DNA of 64,000 nt from NCBI GenBank assembly GCA_964525565.1, contig CAZGHI010000010.1:6029-70028 (forward strand). The letters are read 5' to 3'. The notes under the pieces are model-generated. The model did not search any database. It worked only from the letters and a program-made list of their open reading frames with translations, and was not told the origin of the DNA. This stretch comes from OLB6 sp964525565. GTDB lineage: Bacteria; Bacteroidota; Ignavibacteria; Kapaibacteriales; Kapaibacteriaceae. Shown piece after piece: positions 35,678-44,252 of this stretch (position 1 is its first letter; every line of letters begins with the position of its first letter). Made by a program: the position numbers and the translations under genes.

Positions 35678-36163
35678 ATGTCGGAAACCGTTAAAGAGTA
35701 CTCAAACGGCGATATAACAATCGAATGGCGTCCAGAGCTGTGTCAGCACAGTGCGCATTGCTTTCGCTCCCTTCCCTCTGTTTTCAACCCAAGAGTCCGG
35801 CCATGGATACAACCTGAACATGCCAGTACCGAAGAGCTAACCGTTGTTGTCCACCGCTGTCCGAGTGGTGCACTTCGATTGAAAAATGACACCACCATGC
35901 AATCAGTAGAAGTGCCGGTCTCTGCAGCATCGAAGAGTAATGAAGAGGTTGTTATCGGATCCGATGCAAGTACAACCAACGTTGTTATTGAGGTTGAGCC
36001 TGGTGGACCATACAAGGTACAAGGTAAAGTACGTATAAAGAACCACGATGGAACTACGGAAGTAAAGGACGCCAGTATCGAGCTATGCCGGTGCGGAAAG
36101 AGTAACTCAAAACCGTATTGTGATTACACCCATGAGCAGTATCCGGATTGGGATCAGCAGTAG
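35678..36163 (+). CDS. YjdI-like 4Fe-4S domain fused to CDGSH iron-sulfur domain
   Basis: The second of two adjacent ATGs (35678) is preferred because the AGGGAGG ribosome site lies only 1 nt before the first. Residues about 5-75 (NGDITIEWRPELCQHSAHCFRSLPSVFNP ... VVHRCPSGAL) match the Fer4_19/YjdI domain with three to four Cys ligands. Residues about 100-158 match the CDGSH domain, whose 2Fe-2S cluster is held by Cys3His in CRCGKSNSKPYCDYTH, as in mitoNEET. The protein is cytosolic, 161 residues. It probably transfers or senses iron-sulfur clusters or electrons. It is divergent from the TonB/Cys-rich operon, which suggests a shared metal theme. Confidence 0.88.
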   Translation: MSETVKEYSNGDITIEWRPELCQHSAHCFRSLPSVFNPRVRPWIQPEHASTEELTVVVHRCPSGALRLKNDTTMQSVEVPVSAASKSNEEVVIGSDASTTNVVIEVEPGGPYKVQGKVRIKNHDGTTEVKDASIELCRCGKSNSKPYCDYTHEQYPDWDQQ

Positions 36164-36207
36164 CTAACGCCATCCTGTTTTTCAACAATTTTTCCCGCCG
36201 CTTGCCG

Positions 36208-36215
36208 TATCTTTG
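36208..36215 (+). promoter_or_regulatory. -7 box TATCTTTG directly before a secreted-protein gene (leaderless candidate)
   Basis: TATCTTTG is followed by CCCTAC and the ATG at 36222, leaving no leader for a ribosome site. Confidence 0.55.
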
Positions 36216-36221
36216 CCCTAC

Positions 36222-36638
36222 ATGAAAAGTGTAATCCTCGCTTTGGCTATTGCTATTGGTGCTGTTCCCACGATTGCAGGTGAAGGAACTGTTGACTACC
36301 TAAAGGCACGCTCCAATGGAGCCAACGTAATTCTGGAGTGGAAAACATCCTCAGAAAATGATGTTGTTCGATTTGAAATTGAACGTGCCGGACAGGACGG
36401 CATATTCCGGTATGTAGCCACCGTTGCGGCGAAGGGTTCAGCCAGTACCTATGATTATACAGATCAGGAAGCCTTCAGTAAGCCAGATGGTGGGGCCATT
36501 ACATCAACGTATTTTACGTACCGCCTGCGCATTGTCCGTTCAAACAAACCAGCAGAGTATAGTGTAAGTGCCGGCGTAAATCATAGCGTGAGTAGTATTA
36601 AACGTACGTGGGGCATGATCAAAGAGATGTTCCGATAA
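36222..36638 (+). CDS. Small secreted protein with one fibronectin III-like domain
   Basis: ATG at 36222 gives a signal peptide (MKSVILALAIAIGAVPTIAGEG). The mature part looks like a single Ig/Fn3 beta-sandwich of the type found in T9SS cargo: VDYLKARSNGANVILEWKTSSENDVVRFEIERAGQDGIFRYVATVAAKG ... YTDQEAF, then TYRLRIVRSNKPAEYS. Length is 138 residues. Function unknown. It overlaps the start of the next gene by 31 nt. Confidence 0.7.
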   Translation: MKSVILALAIAIGAVPTIAGEGTVDYLKARSNGANVILEWKTSSENDVVRFEIERAGQDGIFRYVATVAAKGSASTYDYTDQEAFSKPDGGAITSTYFTYRLRIVRSNKPAEYSVSAGVNHSVSSIKRTWGMIKEMFR

Positions 36639-38266
36639 CGGGAACAGGTACCACCGCGATACCGGTAATTGCTGCCGTGTTGATTGTGGCATCTGTCAGT
36701 CTTCACGCATCTGAAACCGACCATGACGTGCATCGCTGTGGTTTTTTGGGCGGAGCACGTACTGAACATATCACCAACGAGAAGCATGGTATGCTTCTTG
36801 ATGTAAGGCCACAACTCCCTGAACACGCCGACTCCCCCGACGGCAGATTTCGGGTCCACTATACCAGGGTTGGCGTTGATGCAGTGCCTCCGGAAGACGT
36901 TAATGCCAATGGGATGCCCGATTACGTTGAAGATGCAATTGAATCCCTCTTGCTTGCATACAGGGTTTTTATCGACACCTTAGGCTATCCACCTCCACCG
37001 GCCGACGGGAATGCAGGTGGTTCCAATGCAATTGATGTGTATCTGCGGGATTTAAGCAAGGCAGGACAGCGCGGCACGGGTTTGTACGGAACCACAATCC
37101 CGGAAACGCAGATATCGCAGCAAACACCACCACGATACACATCGTGGATTGAAATTGACAACGACTTTTCACCTGCAGACCGAAATGCTGATGGTCTGCC
37201 CGTATATGCTACCACGGGAACCGATGGACTAAGAGTAACCTGTGCTCACGAACTTCACCACACCATACAAATTGGCATATATGGGATAGCATCACAGCAG
37301 CTCATGGTGTATGAACTTACCTCTACATGGATGGAGATGAGAGTGCAACCATCCATACCGGATTGGATAACGTATGCATCAAAATTTTTTGCACAGCCAG
37401 CCGAGTGGCCCTTCAGCGGGGCATCGCTGTCATATGGTTATGTCTGGGGCTTTTTCGGCACATTTCTTCAGTCCGTAAACTCAACTGATGTTTTGAAATC
37501 TACGTGGGTTAACATCGGTAGTGGAGCTCTACCCTTTCAGGCTCTTCGTGAGGCATGTGCGGATGCCTCCCTACCACTCACGACGTTGTTCTGCCAGTCG
37601 CTTGAAAGCTTGTACATGACAGGTTCACGATCGGACGGCAACACGAACATTCCACACGCACAGATACTGCCAGAAATCCTTCTACAACCGGACGAACGAG
37701 CACAACCTCCACTACAAATGGTAACAGGCGAATTGCGTGCTTTTGAGGTTCGAGCAATGCGGTTTTCTGTTCCAGCAGCAAACGGAACGGGCAACGTGAG
37801 TTCGGCAATTATCCTCACATGGGCAGACGAAGATGCTTTCGTCCGCTCGAATACGGACGAACGAATACCGTTTACCGTAACGCTTTCTGCTCAACCATCT
37901 GCAACAGATGTACTGCTACCGGGATCAACCTGGGGTGTGCAGGTTAGACCGCCTGCATTATGCTCTTGGATTCAGGGGTCGGCTATCCAAAAGTTGCAGT
38001 CGCCTTATCCACAGCCACTTCGTCTTTCAATTTCCAACCGAGTATTCCTTCCTGTGCCTGATTGTTTTCCTGGCGAAAACGTTACCGTCACACTCATGAG
38101 TCCTTCGTTTGTTGGTCTCGAACTACACATAGCAACAGTTGTTTTGGACGACGACCGTGTAGCGGCACCGATTGAGTTGGATAGAACTCTAACACCTGGA
38201 ATCTATTTGGTCCGTGTTGAAACTAACACATCGGTTGCAATTCATAAACTTATTGTACAACGATGA
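36608..38266 (+). CDS. Secreted metalloprotease-like protein (MXAN_6640-like) with T9SS-type C-terminus
   Basis: A GTG at 36608 is the only start that keeps a signal-like hydrophobic stretch (TAIPVIAAVLIVASVSLHA). The zinc-binding motif HELHH is at residues 214-218 (CAHELHHTIQIGIYG), preceded by YVEDAIESLLLAYRVFIDTLGYPPPP..GSNAIDVYLRDL and SWIEIDNDF. This plan resembles MXAN_6640-type putative metalloproteases. The C-terminus ends in RTLTPGIYLVRVETNTSVAIHKLIVQR-like text typical of T9SS sorting domains (kept here as a description of the last ~30 residues). It is 552 residues. The ABC ATPase gene overlaps its stop by 4 nt. Confidence 0.8.
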   Translation: MGHDQRDVPITGTGTTAIPVIAAVLIVASVSLHASETDHDVHRCGFLGGARTEHITNEKHGMLLDVRPQLPEHADSPDGRFRVHYTRVGVDAVPPEDVNANGMPDYVEDAIESLLLAYRVFIDTLGYPPPPADGNAGGSNAIDVYLRDLSKAGQRGTGLYGTTIPETQISQQTPPRYTSWIEIDNDFSPADRNADGLPVYATTGTDGLRVTCAHELHHTIQIGIYGIASQQLMVYELTSTWMEMRVQPSIPDWITYASKFFAQPAEWPFSGASLSYGYVWGFFGTFLQSVNSTDVLKSTWVNIGSGALPFQALREACADASLPLTTLFCQSLESLYMTGSRSDGNTNIPHAQILPEILLQPDERAQPPLQMVTGELRAFEVRAMRFSVPAANGTGNVSSAIILTWADEDAFVRSNTDERIPFTVTLSAQPSATDVLLPGSTWGVQVRPPALCSWIQGSAIQKLQSPYPQPLRLSISNRVFLPVPDCFPGENVTVTLMSPSFVGLELHIATVVLDDDRVAAPIELDRTLTPGIYLVRVETNTSVAIHKLIVQR

Positions 38267-38877
38267 CGGCGCTGACGGCTGAGAACGTATTCAAACAGTA
38301 CGGACAAAAGACGGTGCTGGCGAACATATCGCTAAGCGTGGGAGCCGGAGAGTGTTTTGGACTATTTGGTGCAAACGGTAGCGGAAAAAGTACATTGCTC
38401 AAAGTTCTTGGCGGACTCATACAGCCTGATTCCGGTTCGGTACAGCTTACCATTAATGGGCATACCATCGAACATCTACTGCAACACGTTGGTCTCGTAG
38501 CTCCCTGGATGGAATTATACGAGGAGTTCACTGTTGCAGAGCTTCTTATACTGGCGGCGAGGCTACGTGGCCTTAGCACTCGCGACGGATCTCATTGGGA
38601 AACCCTTGAACGGATGGGACTAGATACAAGAGCAAAGGATCCTGTGTTTACATTGAGTAGTGGGTGGCGACAGAGAGTACTCATCGCAATTGCATTGTTC
38701 TTGCATCCAAGTGTACTACTCTTAGACGAACCATCGCTAACGCTAGACCTCGCCGGACGCAATCTGCTAACAAGGGAAATACAACAATACCGCCACGAGG
38801 GCGGTATTGTTATCCTAGCAACAAACGATGAATCGGAGAAACTGCTTTGCACAAGCTCAATTGAGCTTGGAGTTTAG
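38263..38877 (+). CDS. ABC transporter ATP-binding protein, CcmA-like
   Basis: The 204-residue ATPase subunit has Walker A GANGSGKST near residue 36, a Q-loop-like LLQHVGLVAPW, Walker B VLLLDEPSLTLD and a terminal ILATND where the switch His is replaced by Asn. The signature motif LSGGQ is degenerate (LSSGWRQR). Small ATPases of this kind in Bacteroidota/Chlorobi are often annotated as the heme-exporter ATPase CcmA. No permease gene is adjacent. A perfect 12-bp inverted repeat lies in its coding sequence at 38783-38811. It overlaps the upstream gene by 4 nt and is convergent with the DUF1573 gene. Confidence 0.8.
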   Translation: MTALTAENVFKQYGQKTVLANISLSVGAGECFGLFGANGSGKSTLLKVLGGLIQPDSGSVQLTINGHTIEHLLQHVGLVAPWMELYEEFTVAELLILAARLRGLSTRDGSHWETLERMGLDTRAKDPVFTLSSGWRQRVLIAIALFLHPSVLLLDEPSLTLDLAGRNLLTREIQQYRHEGGIVILATNDESEKLLCTSSIELGV

Positions 38878-38884
38878 AGCACCC

Positions 38885-39688
38885 TTATTTTGGTGTCTTG
38901 AACACCGGACTCTTGCTTTCCTTTACATGTCCATACGCACGAATTTCAAGCGTCGGATGCTCCGGGTGATCTGTTTTGCAGGAGGCTAGTGCCGTAAACT
39001 GTCCGGCCATAGATGGTACTACAGTAGCCGTAAGCTCAAAACTTTCCCCCGGTTTAAGAACTACCTTACTGGTTTTATTTAGTATAAGTCCATTGTCGGC
39101 AGTAAAATCCGTAAATGCAATGGGCTTGTCCGAGTTGTTCGCAATGGTAACGGATGTGTTGGACTTTTGTCCGATTTCAAGATTCTGGAATGAGAAGTAC
39201 ATTGCCGGATTAACCGTTATGGCACGTTGGATGTCGGCCTTTAGGAAGAGGTACGCAACCTTTTCAACGGTATCGAGATCCGGGGAAACCGGAGTACCAT
39301 TCTGGCGAGAAAGCTGCAGAGCTTCGTATGCATCTTGATCCATCCATCGGATTGTGATGCTCTTTGTGATTGGACCATTCTGCGACGGGCTAATATTCAA
39401 TTTTACTCCCATTGTACTCACATCACCCGGATTAACTTCCAATTTATCCGGATCTGTTTTTGTACAGCCGCACCCAGGTTTTACCTCAACAATTTTCATG
39501 GGTTTCACGCCACCATTTTTCATTTTAATTGTGGCCTCGAGGTGCCCTTCTGCAGGTGCCTTGGTTTTGCCCCAGTCGTAGGTATCGCCGCCGATGATTT
39601 CCAGACGCGAGCCTGTTTGTGGTGCTTGTGCGTACACAATTGATGCAGAAAGCAGCAGACTAAAGAATACGACCATCAGTCGTGACAT
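38885..39688 (-). CDS. Secreted DUF1573 protein
   Basis: The start at 39688 (MSRLMVVFFSLLLSASIVYAQ) has a GGAGG ribosome site 5-6 nt upstream. The mature part carries the DUF1573 core: a beta-sandwich with IIGGDTYDWGKTKAPAEGHLEATIKMKNGG and VEVKPGCGCTKTDPDKLEVNPGD, then a second Ig-like half ending with a Lys-rich tail. DUF1573 is related to ASH/HYDIN domains and is common in Bacteroidota periplasmic proteins; function unknown. It is 267 residues. A TAATTTTG box lies about 75 nt upstream. Confidence 0.88.
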   Translation of the reverse strand: MSRLMVVFFSLLLSASIVYAQAPQTGSRLEIIGGDTYDWGKTKAPAEGHLEATIKMKNGGVKPMKIVEVKPGCGCTKTDPDKLEVNPGDVSTMGVKLNISPSQNGPITKSITIRWMDQDAYEALQLSRQNGTPVSPDLDTVEKVAYLFLKADIQRAITVNPAMYFSFQNLEIGQKSNTSVTIANNSDKPIAFTDFTADNGLILNKTSKVVLKPGESFELTATVVPSMAGQFTALASCKTDHPEHPTLEIRAYGHVKESKSPVFKTPK

Positions 39689-39762
39689 AATACCTCCGTT
39701 GTACACAAATCAGTTGCGTTATTGTGATGCGTTACATTGTTGTTGTGACGCACAAGTTGTTA

Positions 39763-39770
39763 CAAAATTA
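39763..39770 (-). promoter_or_regulatory. -7 box TAATTTTG of the DUF1573 gene
   Basis: Minus-strand full TAnnTTTG match, giving a leader of roughly 70 nt with a good GGAGG site at its end. Confidence 0.45.
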
Positions 39771-39789
39771 CGTCCAAAAGTTTGTGGAA

Positions 39790-40557
39790 TCAGAATCCTC
39801 GCGAAAAACGTAACCCAACGCTCATGGAAAAGAAGTTCCACGGATCGGCAGTGGAAACGCTTGACACTGCAAGCGAAAACTGTACCATTGGTGTAATAAC
39901 AGTACCCCGTCCCAATTCCAAGTCATACATTGTGGACACAACAGCTTCGACAAAGATGGGTGCCCGGCGCGCAAATTCGCCTGTTTCAATCGTCCGTTCT
40001 GACGTTCCGGTACCCGGGAAGGTCTCGTTAGCAGGCTCTATGATGCGTTCTGCCAATGTTGCAGTTGATGAAATGAGAATATTTCCGCGCACAGCAGCAC
40101 CGGCAGAAAGTGGTGTCTTGTACAGACGCATGCGCGTTCCAAGTTCCAAGGCTGCATAGGTTGAAGACGTTGTGAGAACGTATTCGGTAATCAACATGCG
40201 CACAGCATCGTCAGGACCACGTCTTGGCAGAGTATCGCCGTTAGCATATAGCGTAGCCGGCTGGAATAGCAGTCCAGCCCCAATGCCAACAGACAGTGCA
40301 GGGGTTATCCACTTCTCGGCACTAACGCCTATGCGTACCGGCAATCCACTACCAGTGGTAAACGTGCAGCAGGGTAAAAGATACTCGGAATACAGAACAT
40401 CGGCAGTATGACTGGCATATCCCCCGGTAAGTTCAACACTTACAAACGTCGATGGCATCACATCCGGGAAGCGTGGGCTTCCTTCCCATCCGTATCCCTG
40501 CGCCAACGAAGCTGATGTTGCAACCAACAACACAAAGAAATGAACAACACTTTTCAT
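39790..40557 (-). CDS. Outer-membrane beta-barrel-like protein
   Basis: The 255-residue precursor has a signal peptide (MKSVVHFFVLLVATSASLAQ). The mature part alternates hydrophobic and polar residues in about eight strands (TFVSVELTGGYA, VRIGVSAEKW, LSVGIGAGLLF, TYAALELGTRMRLY, SAGAAVRGNIL, TPMVQFSLAVSS) and ends WNFFSMSVGLRFSRGF, a terminal aromatic typical of barrels. I do not recognise a named family. It overlaps the upstream ASH-domain gene by 4 nt. The gene at 50358-51221 has a similar layout. Confidence 0.7.
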   Translation of the reverse strand: MKSVVHFFVLLVATSASLAQGYGWEGSPRFPDVMPSTFVSVELTGGYASHTADVLYSEYLLPCCTFTTGSGLPVRIGVSAEKWITPALSVGIGAGLLFQPATLYANGDTLPRRGPDDAVRMLITEYVLTTSSTYAALELGTRMRLYKTPLSAGAAVRGNILISSTATLAERIIEPANETFPGTGTSERTIETGEFARRAPIFVEAVVSTMYDLELGRGTVITPMVQFSLAVSSVSTADPWNFFSMSVGLRFSRGF

Positions 40558-42818
40558 TCCCGAAGGACCGCAACACTGGCAAAGACTGTTCCCTGCGATA
40601 CAACCAACATGTACATACCACGCGGAAGTGTATGAACAGGAATCGAGGTAACCGATTCAAGATTCTGTTCGAGCATCAATGTTCCGAACATATCGTACAA
40701 TCGTCCATTTATCGGATCGGTGCGAACCGACGTTACCTTTACCAACATCTGTTCATGTGCAGGATTGGGAGAAACATCAACAGAAAGCGTACCGTTGGTT
40801 GCGGTTTTCACCGGTAGGCCACACACACTGTCAGTGCTAAACCTACCGTTCTGAAAGCTGAGAGAATAAATTGAGGCGCAGCCTGCGTTACCAAACATTG
40901 TTGTTGATTGATTCAGCGATAAGCCCGTTGCAGCATTGTCACCGAGGTACGTATCGAACATGACGATGATAAAGGTGTCGCGTGGCATGAACGAGCCATT
41001 GGCGATCTGCGTTAGTGTGAGTATGCCACGTGGCGACTCCCCTTGTACTACGAACTGTGCCCCTTCGGAGGCCGTACCCCCGGTAATCGAACCACGATAT
41101 CGCAGCAGGCTGCCGTCAAAAGACAGTACAATGGATGATGTTTGTGCCCTCGAGATCTTTGACGCTTCCACAATGATAGGCATCATAAACGTGGTCCCCG
41201 GTTTGAGTGATGCCGAGGGAATCCGCACTCTCATTGTTTCTGTTGGAAGTGACGATCCTCGCAACGGAATGCGAACCGGAGAACCAAACACATTGGTGTA
41301 CAGTATGAGAGTTGCATTCAACGTTTCTGCCTGCTGGGGTTGGTAACGAACGGTAAGCACCTGAGAAGATTCAATATCAATAGGAGGCACCGGATCAGGC
41401 GGGCTTACTATTACGTCAGCGCCTGCCGGTTCAACGCGAATACTGTCAATGCGAAGGATAACGTTGCCAGTATTTCGTACCGTCAGAGTTCGGTCAACAG
41501 CGGATGAACACGATGGCGTTTGCACTACAGGTCCGAAGTCTAACGATGCAGGAAGCACCTCGGCTCTTGGTTTGCGCGCAAAACCTCTCAGGACAAAGAC
41601 TCTCTGATACACTCCGTCTGGAATACCCTTGATGGCTCTGCTTCTTATATCGGTTTCAATAACGTAGCGTATTTCATGAATACCACCATTTGCAGGAGCA
41701 AAACGAACGGAAAGCGTATCCAGCTCATTGGTGCGAATGGTTGAGCCCCCTTCACGAAGAGGTTTTTCTACCGTGAATGCTGCAGCATCATTCGGTGGAC
41801 CAGATATTGTTTCGGAAAGGTAACGGGTATGGATATTCCCGCTATTCTTGATTACGATATTGGCCAGCTTCCCCCCCCCACCGTCGGCATTCACATCACC
41901 AAAATCAATCGTATCGCCACGTACTGTGATTGATGGCGGAATGCCCTGGGCATTGTCAACATTCAGCTGTTGTTGTACACCGACACCGGAAAGTGTTACA
42001 ACCACTGTATCAGGGTCGCTGGATGGATTTGGAGAGTACACAACATGAAAGTGTGCACTATCTCTTCCGGTGTTATGTGGAAGGTAGCGGATATTCCATT
42101 GCAACTTGTCATGCGGAGCAAACACCGCCCCAACAAGAGTATCAACAAGAAACTCAATATTACCTGCAACACTAGTCTTTGGAACAACTGTTTGTTCGAG
42201 CACAGGAATACTGATCGACGTTGCATTCGTAATGGAATACGGCTCGGCAGGGGGCTGAGGAGCCGGATTAACATAGACGCTGTCGAACTGAAGGAACGGT
42301 GTGTTGGAAGCAAGTGAATACCGCGTTTTTAGCGCACGCAGCAGGAACCGTTTATTGTATGAGACACCGAGTGTGTCCGTCATTTTTACAATCCGCAGTT
42401 CAAGATAGGCCAAAGCAACTACATCGGGAGGAAATGTTGGATTGTTTTTATACGCTCCATATTCAACCTGAAATTCTCCGGTATCACCAGGAGCAATGAC
42501 GTATGGTAAACCACCAAGCCGAAGGAACTCTTCTTTTTGTGGATGCTCTGGTGGTAGTGCCGGCGTATTAACGATTTGATAGTAGGGATCGGATTCAGAG
42601 TTGGTGATAAGGATTCCCACCGGTACCATATCCAGGTTCACCACATAAAATGTAAGTCGGACGGGAAAACCCTCTAGCGTTACACCAAAATCCATCACCG
42701 TATCGGCGCGGTTATTCGGGTCCCAGAATACCTCTACATTAGGTTGTGCATGGAGGACTGACGCTGTGCCGGACACACAGACGATAACTGCTAAAATGAA
42801 GGGCAGTAGTCCTATCAC
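40554..42818 (-). CDS. Large secreted ASH/Ig-domain protein with T9SS-type sorting domain
   Basis: The GTG at 42818 overlaps the nuoN stop by 4 nt (GTGA) and starts a signal peptide (MIGLLPFILAVIVCVSGTASVLHA); the frame upstream runs through nuoN and is rejected. The 754-residue protein has several ASPM-SPD2-HYDIN-type Ig modules (TVMDFGVTLEGFPVRLTFYVVN, DTIDFGDVNADGGGGKLANIVIKNSG, ASLDFGPVVQTPSCSSAVDRTLTVRNTGN), then a cohesin-like VRIPSASLKPGTTFMMPIIVEA. It ends in a T9SS type A domain (VDVSPNPAHEQMLVKV ... GRLYDMFGTLML ... LPRGMYMLVVSQG). A nine-G run (plus-strand C run 41871-41879) encodes Gly-Gly-Gly-Gly. Confidence 0.87.
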   Translation of the reverse strand: MIGLLPFILAVIVCVSGTASVLHAQPNVEVFWDPNNRADTVMDFGVTLEGFPVRLTFYVVNLDMVPVGILITNSESDPYYQIVNTPALPPEHPQKEEFLRLGGLPYVIAPGDTGEFQVEYGAYKNNPTFPPDVVALAYLELRIVKMTDTLGVSYNKRFLLRALKTRYSLASNTPFLQFDSVYVNPAPQPPAEPYSITNATSISIPVLEQTVVPKTSVAGNIEFLVDTLVGAVFAPHDKLQWNIRYLPHNTGRDSAHFHVVYSPNPSSDPDTVVVTLSGVGVQQQLNVDNAQGIPPSITVRGDTIDFGDVNADGGGGKLANIVIKNSGNIHTRYLSETISGPPNDAAAFTVEKPLREGGSTIRTNELDTLSVRFAPANGGIHEIRYVIETDIRSRAIKGIPDGVYQRVFVLRGFARKPRAEVLPASLDFGPVVQTPSCSSAVDRTLTVRNTGNVILRIDSIRVEPAGADVIVSPPDPVPPIDIESSQVLTVRYQPQQAETLNATLILYTNVFGSPVRIPLRGSSLPTETMRVRIPSASLKPGTTFMMPIIVEASKISRAQTSSIVLSFDGSLLRYRGSITGGTASEGAQFVVQGESPRGILTLTQIANGSFMPRDTFIIVMFDTYLGDNAATGLSLNQSTTMFGNAGCASIYSLSFQNGRFSTDSVCGLPVKTATNGTLSVDVSPNPAHEQMLVKVTSVRTDPINGRLYDMFGTLMLEQNLESVTSIPVHTLPRGMYMLVVSQGTVFASVAVLRE

Positions 42819-44251
42819 CAGGAGCTGATTAAACCTGTAATTAACATTGGGAGTACGCCCAATACGATGGTTGCCGCTGTGCATACCGCAATTGTAACTC
42901 CTGCCATCCCTGCCGGTGCAACTGAAGCCTCGTTTTGTGAATCCTGGAAGTACATTTTTACAACCAGACCCAGATAAAACCATACCGAAATTACGGATGA
43001 TGCAACTGCTACAATTGTTAGCCATGTATAGCCACTCTCAACGGCTGAAAGAAACAACATGTATTTGCCGAAGAACCCGGCAAACGGTGGTATGCCGGCA
43101 AGTGAAAACATGAACATCGCCATAACCGCTGCAAGCACAGGATTACGCTTGGACAGTCCAGAATACGATGAAAGTTCCAGTGATTGTTCGTTGTCATTCT
43201 CAAGTAATCCCACAACAACAAAAGCACCAAGCTGCATAAACATGTATGCGGTAAGGTAAAACAGCACTGCGTGATGTCCGTTGCTGTTCCCGGCCACAAT
43301 ACCCATAAGAATATAGCCAGCATGGGCCACCGACGAAAAAGCGAGCATTCGCTTGATGTTTGTCTGAACAACTGCCGAGATGTTACCAACTAACATGGTT
43401 ACTGCAGCAAGAACTGCAACCATTGCCTGCAGAGATGGTGTAAGAGTGGCCGTTTGTGTAAATGGCATCAAAACGGCAAATGCAGGAAGTAACGCCGAGA
43501 ATGCAGCAGCTTTGCCTGCTGTGCTCATGAATGATGTTACCACCGTGGGTGCACCTTCGTACACATCCGGTGCCCACTGGTGAAATGGGAAGGCAGCAAT
43601 TTTAAACGACAATCCAACAGCGAGGAGGACGGCTCCAATTGCCAACAATACCGGATACGTACTGCTACCACTAGCCACAACTCCCAGAATTACGTCGTAA
43701 TCCAGCGATGTTGTGGCCCCGTATATCAAGGCCATACCATACACTAAAAAACCGGATGCAAAGGCACCGAGAAGGAAGTATTTGAGAGCACTTTCAACAC
43801 TACGTTCACGGCGACGTAAAAAGCCGGCCATCACGTAAAACGAGATTGACATTAACTCAACACCAACAAATAAAACAAGCAGGTTGTTGGCATGGGCCAT
43901 CAGCATCATCCCTGCCACACTGCTTACCAACATGGTGTAGAACTCATCGTAATCGGAATGGAACCTGCCAAGATAGTCCTTAGCCGCCATCATCGCTAAG
44001 ACACCGGCAACACAGAACAGTACGTCAAAAAAGGCTGCATTACCACCTAACGTGATCATATTGTGAAAACTCGTGCCCGGTTTCCACAGTGTGAACACAG
44101 CAAGGATACCGGTGAGCACCAGCGTAGCTACATAGTACCCAAACACAAGCTTTGATTCAGACTTTACAAATGCCTGAATCACAATACCAATTGCGCCGAG
44201 CGCAAGCCAGATTACGATAAGCGGCAAGGTGCCAAGAATATCAATGTGCAT
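42815..44251 (-). CDS. nuoN: NADH-quinone oxidoreductase subunit N
   Basis: Proton-pumping antiporter-like subunit of complex I. The 478-residue protein has about 14 transmembrane helices; the Proton_antipo_M core is clear (SVESALKYFLLGAFASGFLVYGMALIYGATTSLDY, FKIAAFPFHQWAPDVYEGAPTVVTSFMSTAGKAAAF, TNIKRMLAFSSVAHAGYILMG, SLAGIPPFAGFFGKYMLF) with the conserved Lys residues. It starts 1 nt after nuoM, and its stop overlaps the secreted ASH-domain gene. The rest of the complex I operon is not adjacent. Confidence 0.96.
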   Translation of the reverse strand: MHIDILGTLPLIVIWLALGAIGIVIQAFVKSESKLVFGYYVATLVLTGILAVFTLWKPGTSFHNMITLGGNAAFFDVLFCVAGVLAMMAAKDYLGRFHSDYDEFYTMLVSSVAGMMLMAHANNLLVLFVGVELMSISFYVMAGFLRRRERSVESALKYFLLGAFASGFLVYGMALIYGATTSLDYDVILGVVASGSSTYPVLLAIGAVLLAVGLSFKIAAFPFHQWAPDVYEGAPTVVTSFMSTAGKAAAFSALLPAFAVLMPFTQTATLTPSLQAMVAVLAAVTMLVGNISAVVQTNIKRMLAFSSVAHAGYILMGIVAGNSNGHHAVLFYLTAYMFMQLGAFVVVGLLENDNEQSLELSSYSGLSKRNPVLAAVMAMFMFSLAGIPPFAGFFGKYMLFLSAVESGYTWLTIVAVASSVISVWFYLGLVVKMYFQDSQNEASVAPAGMAGVTIAVCTAATIVLGVLPMLITGLISSW

Positions 44252-44252
44252 G

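Noticed and set aside
42819..43025. Upstream extension of the ASH-domain gene to 43025
   Set aside because: It lies entirely within nuoN; the GTG at 42818 gives a signal peptide and a 4-nt overlap.
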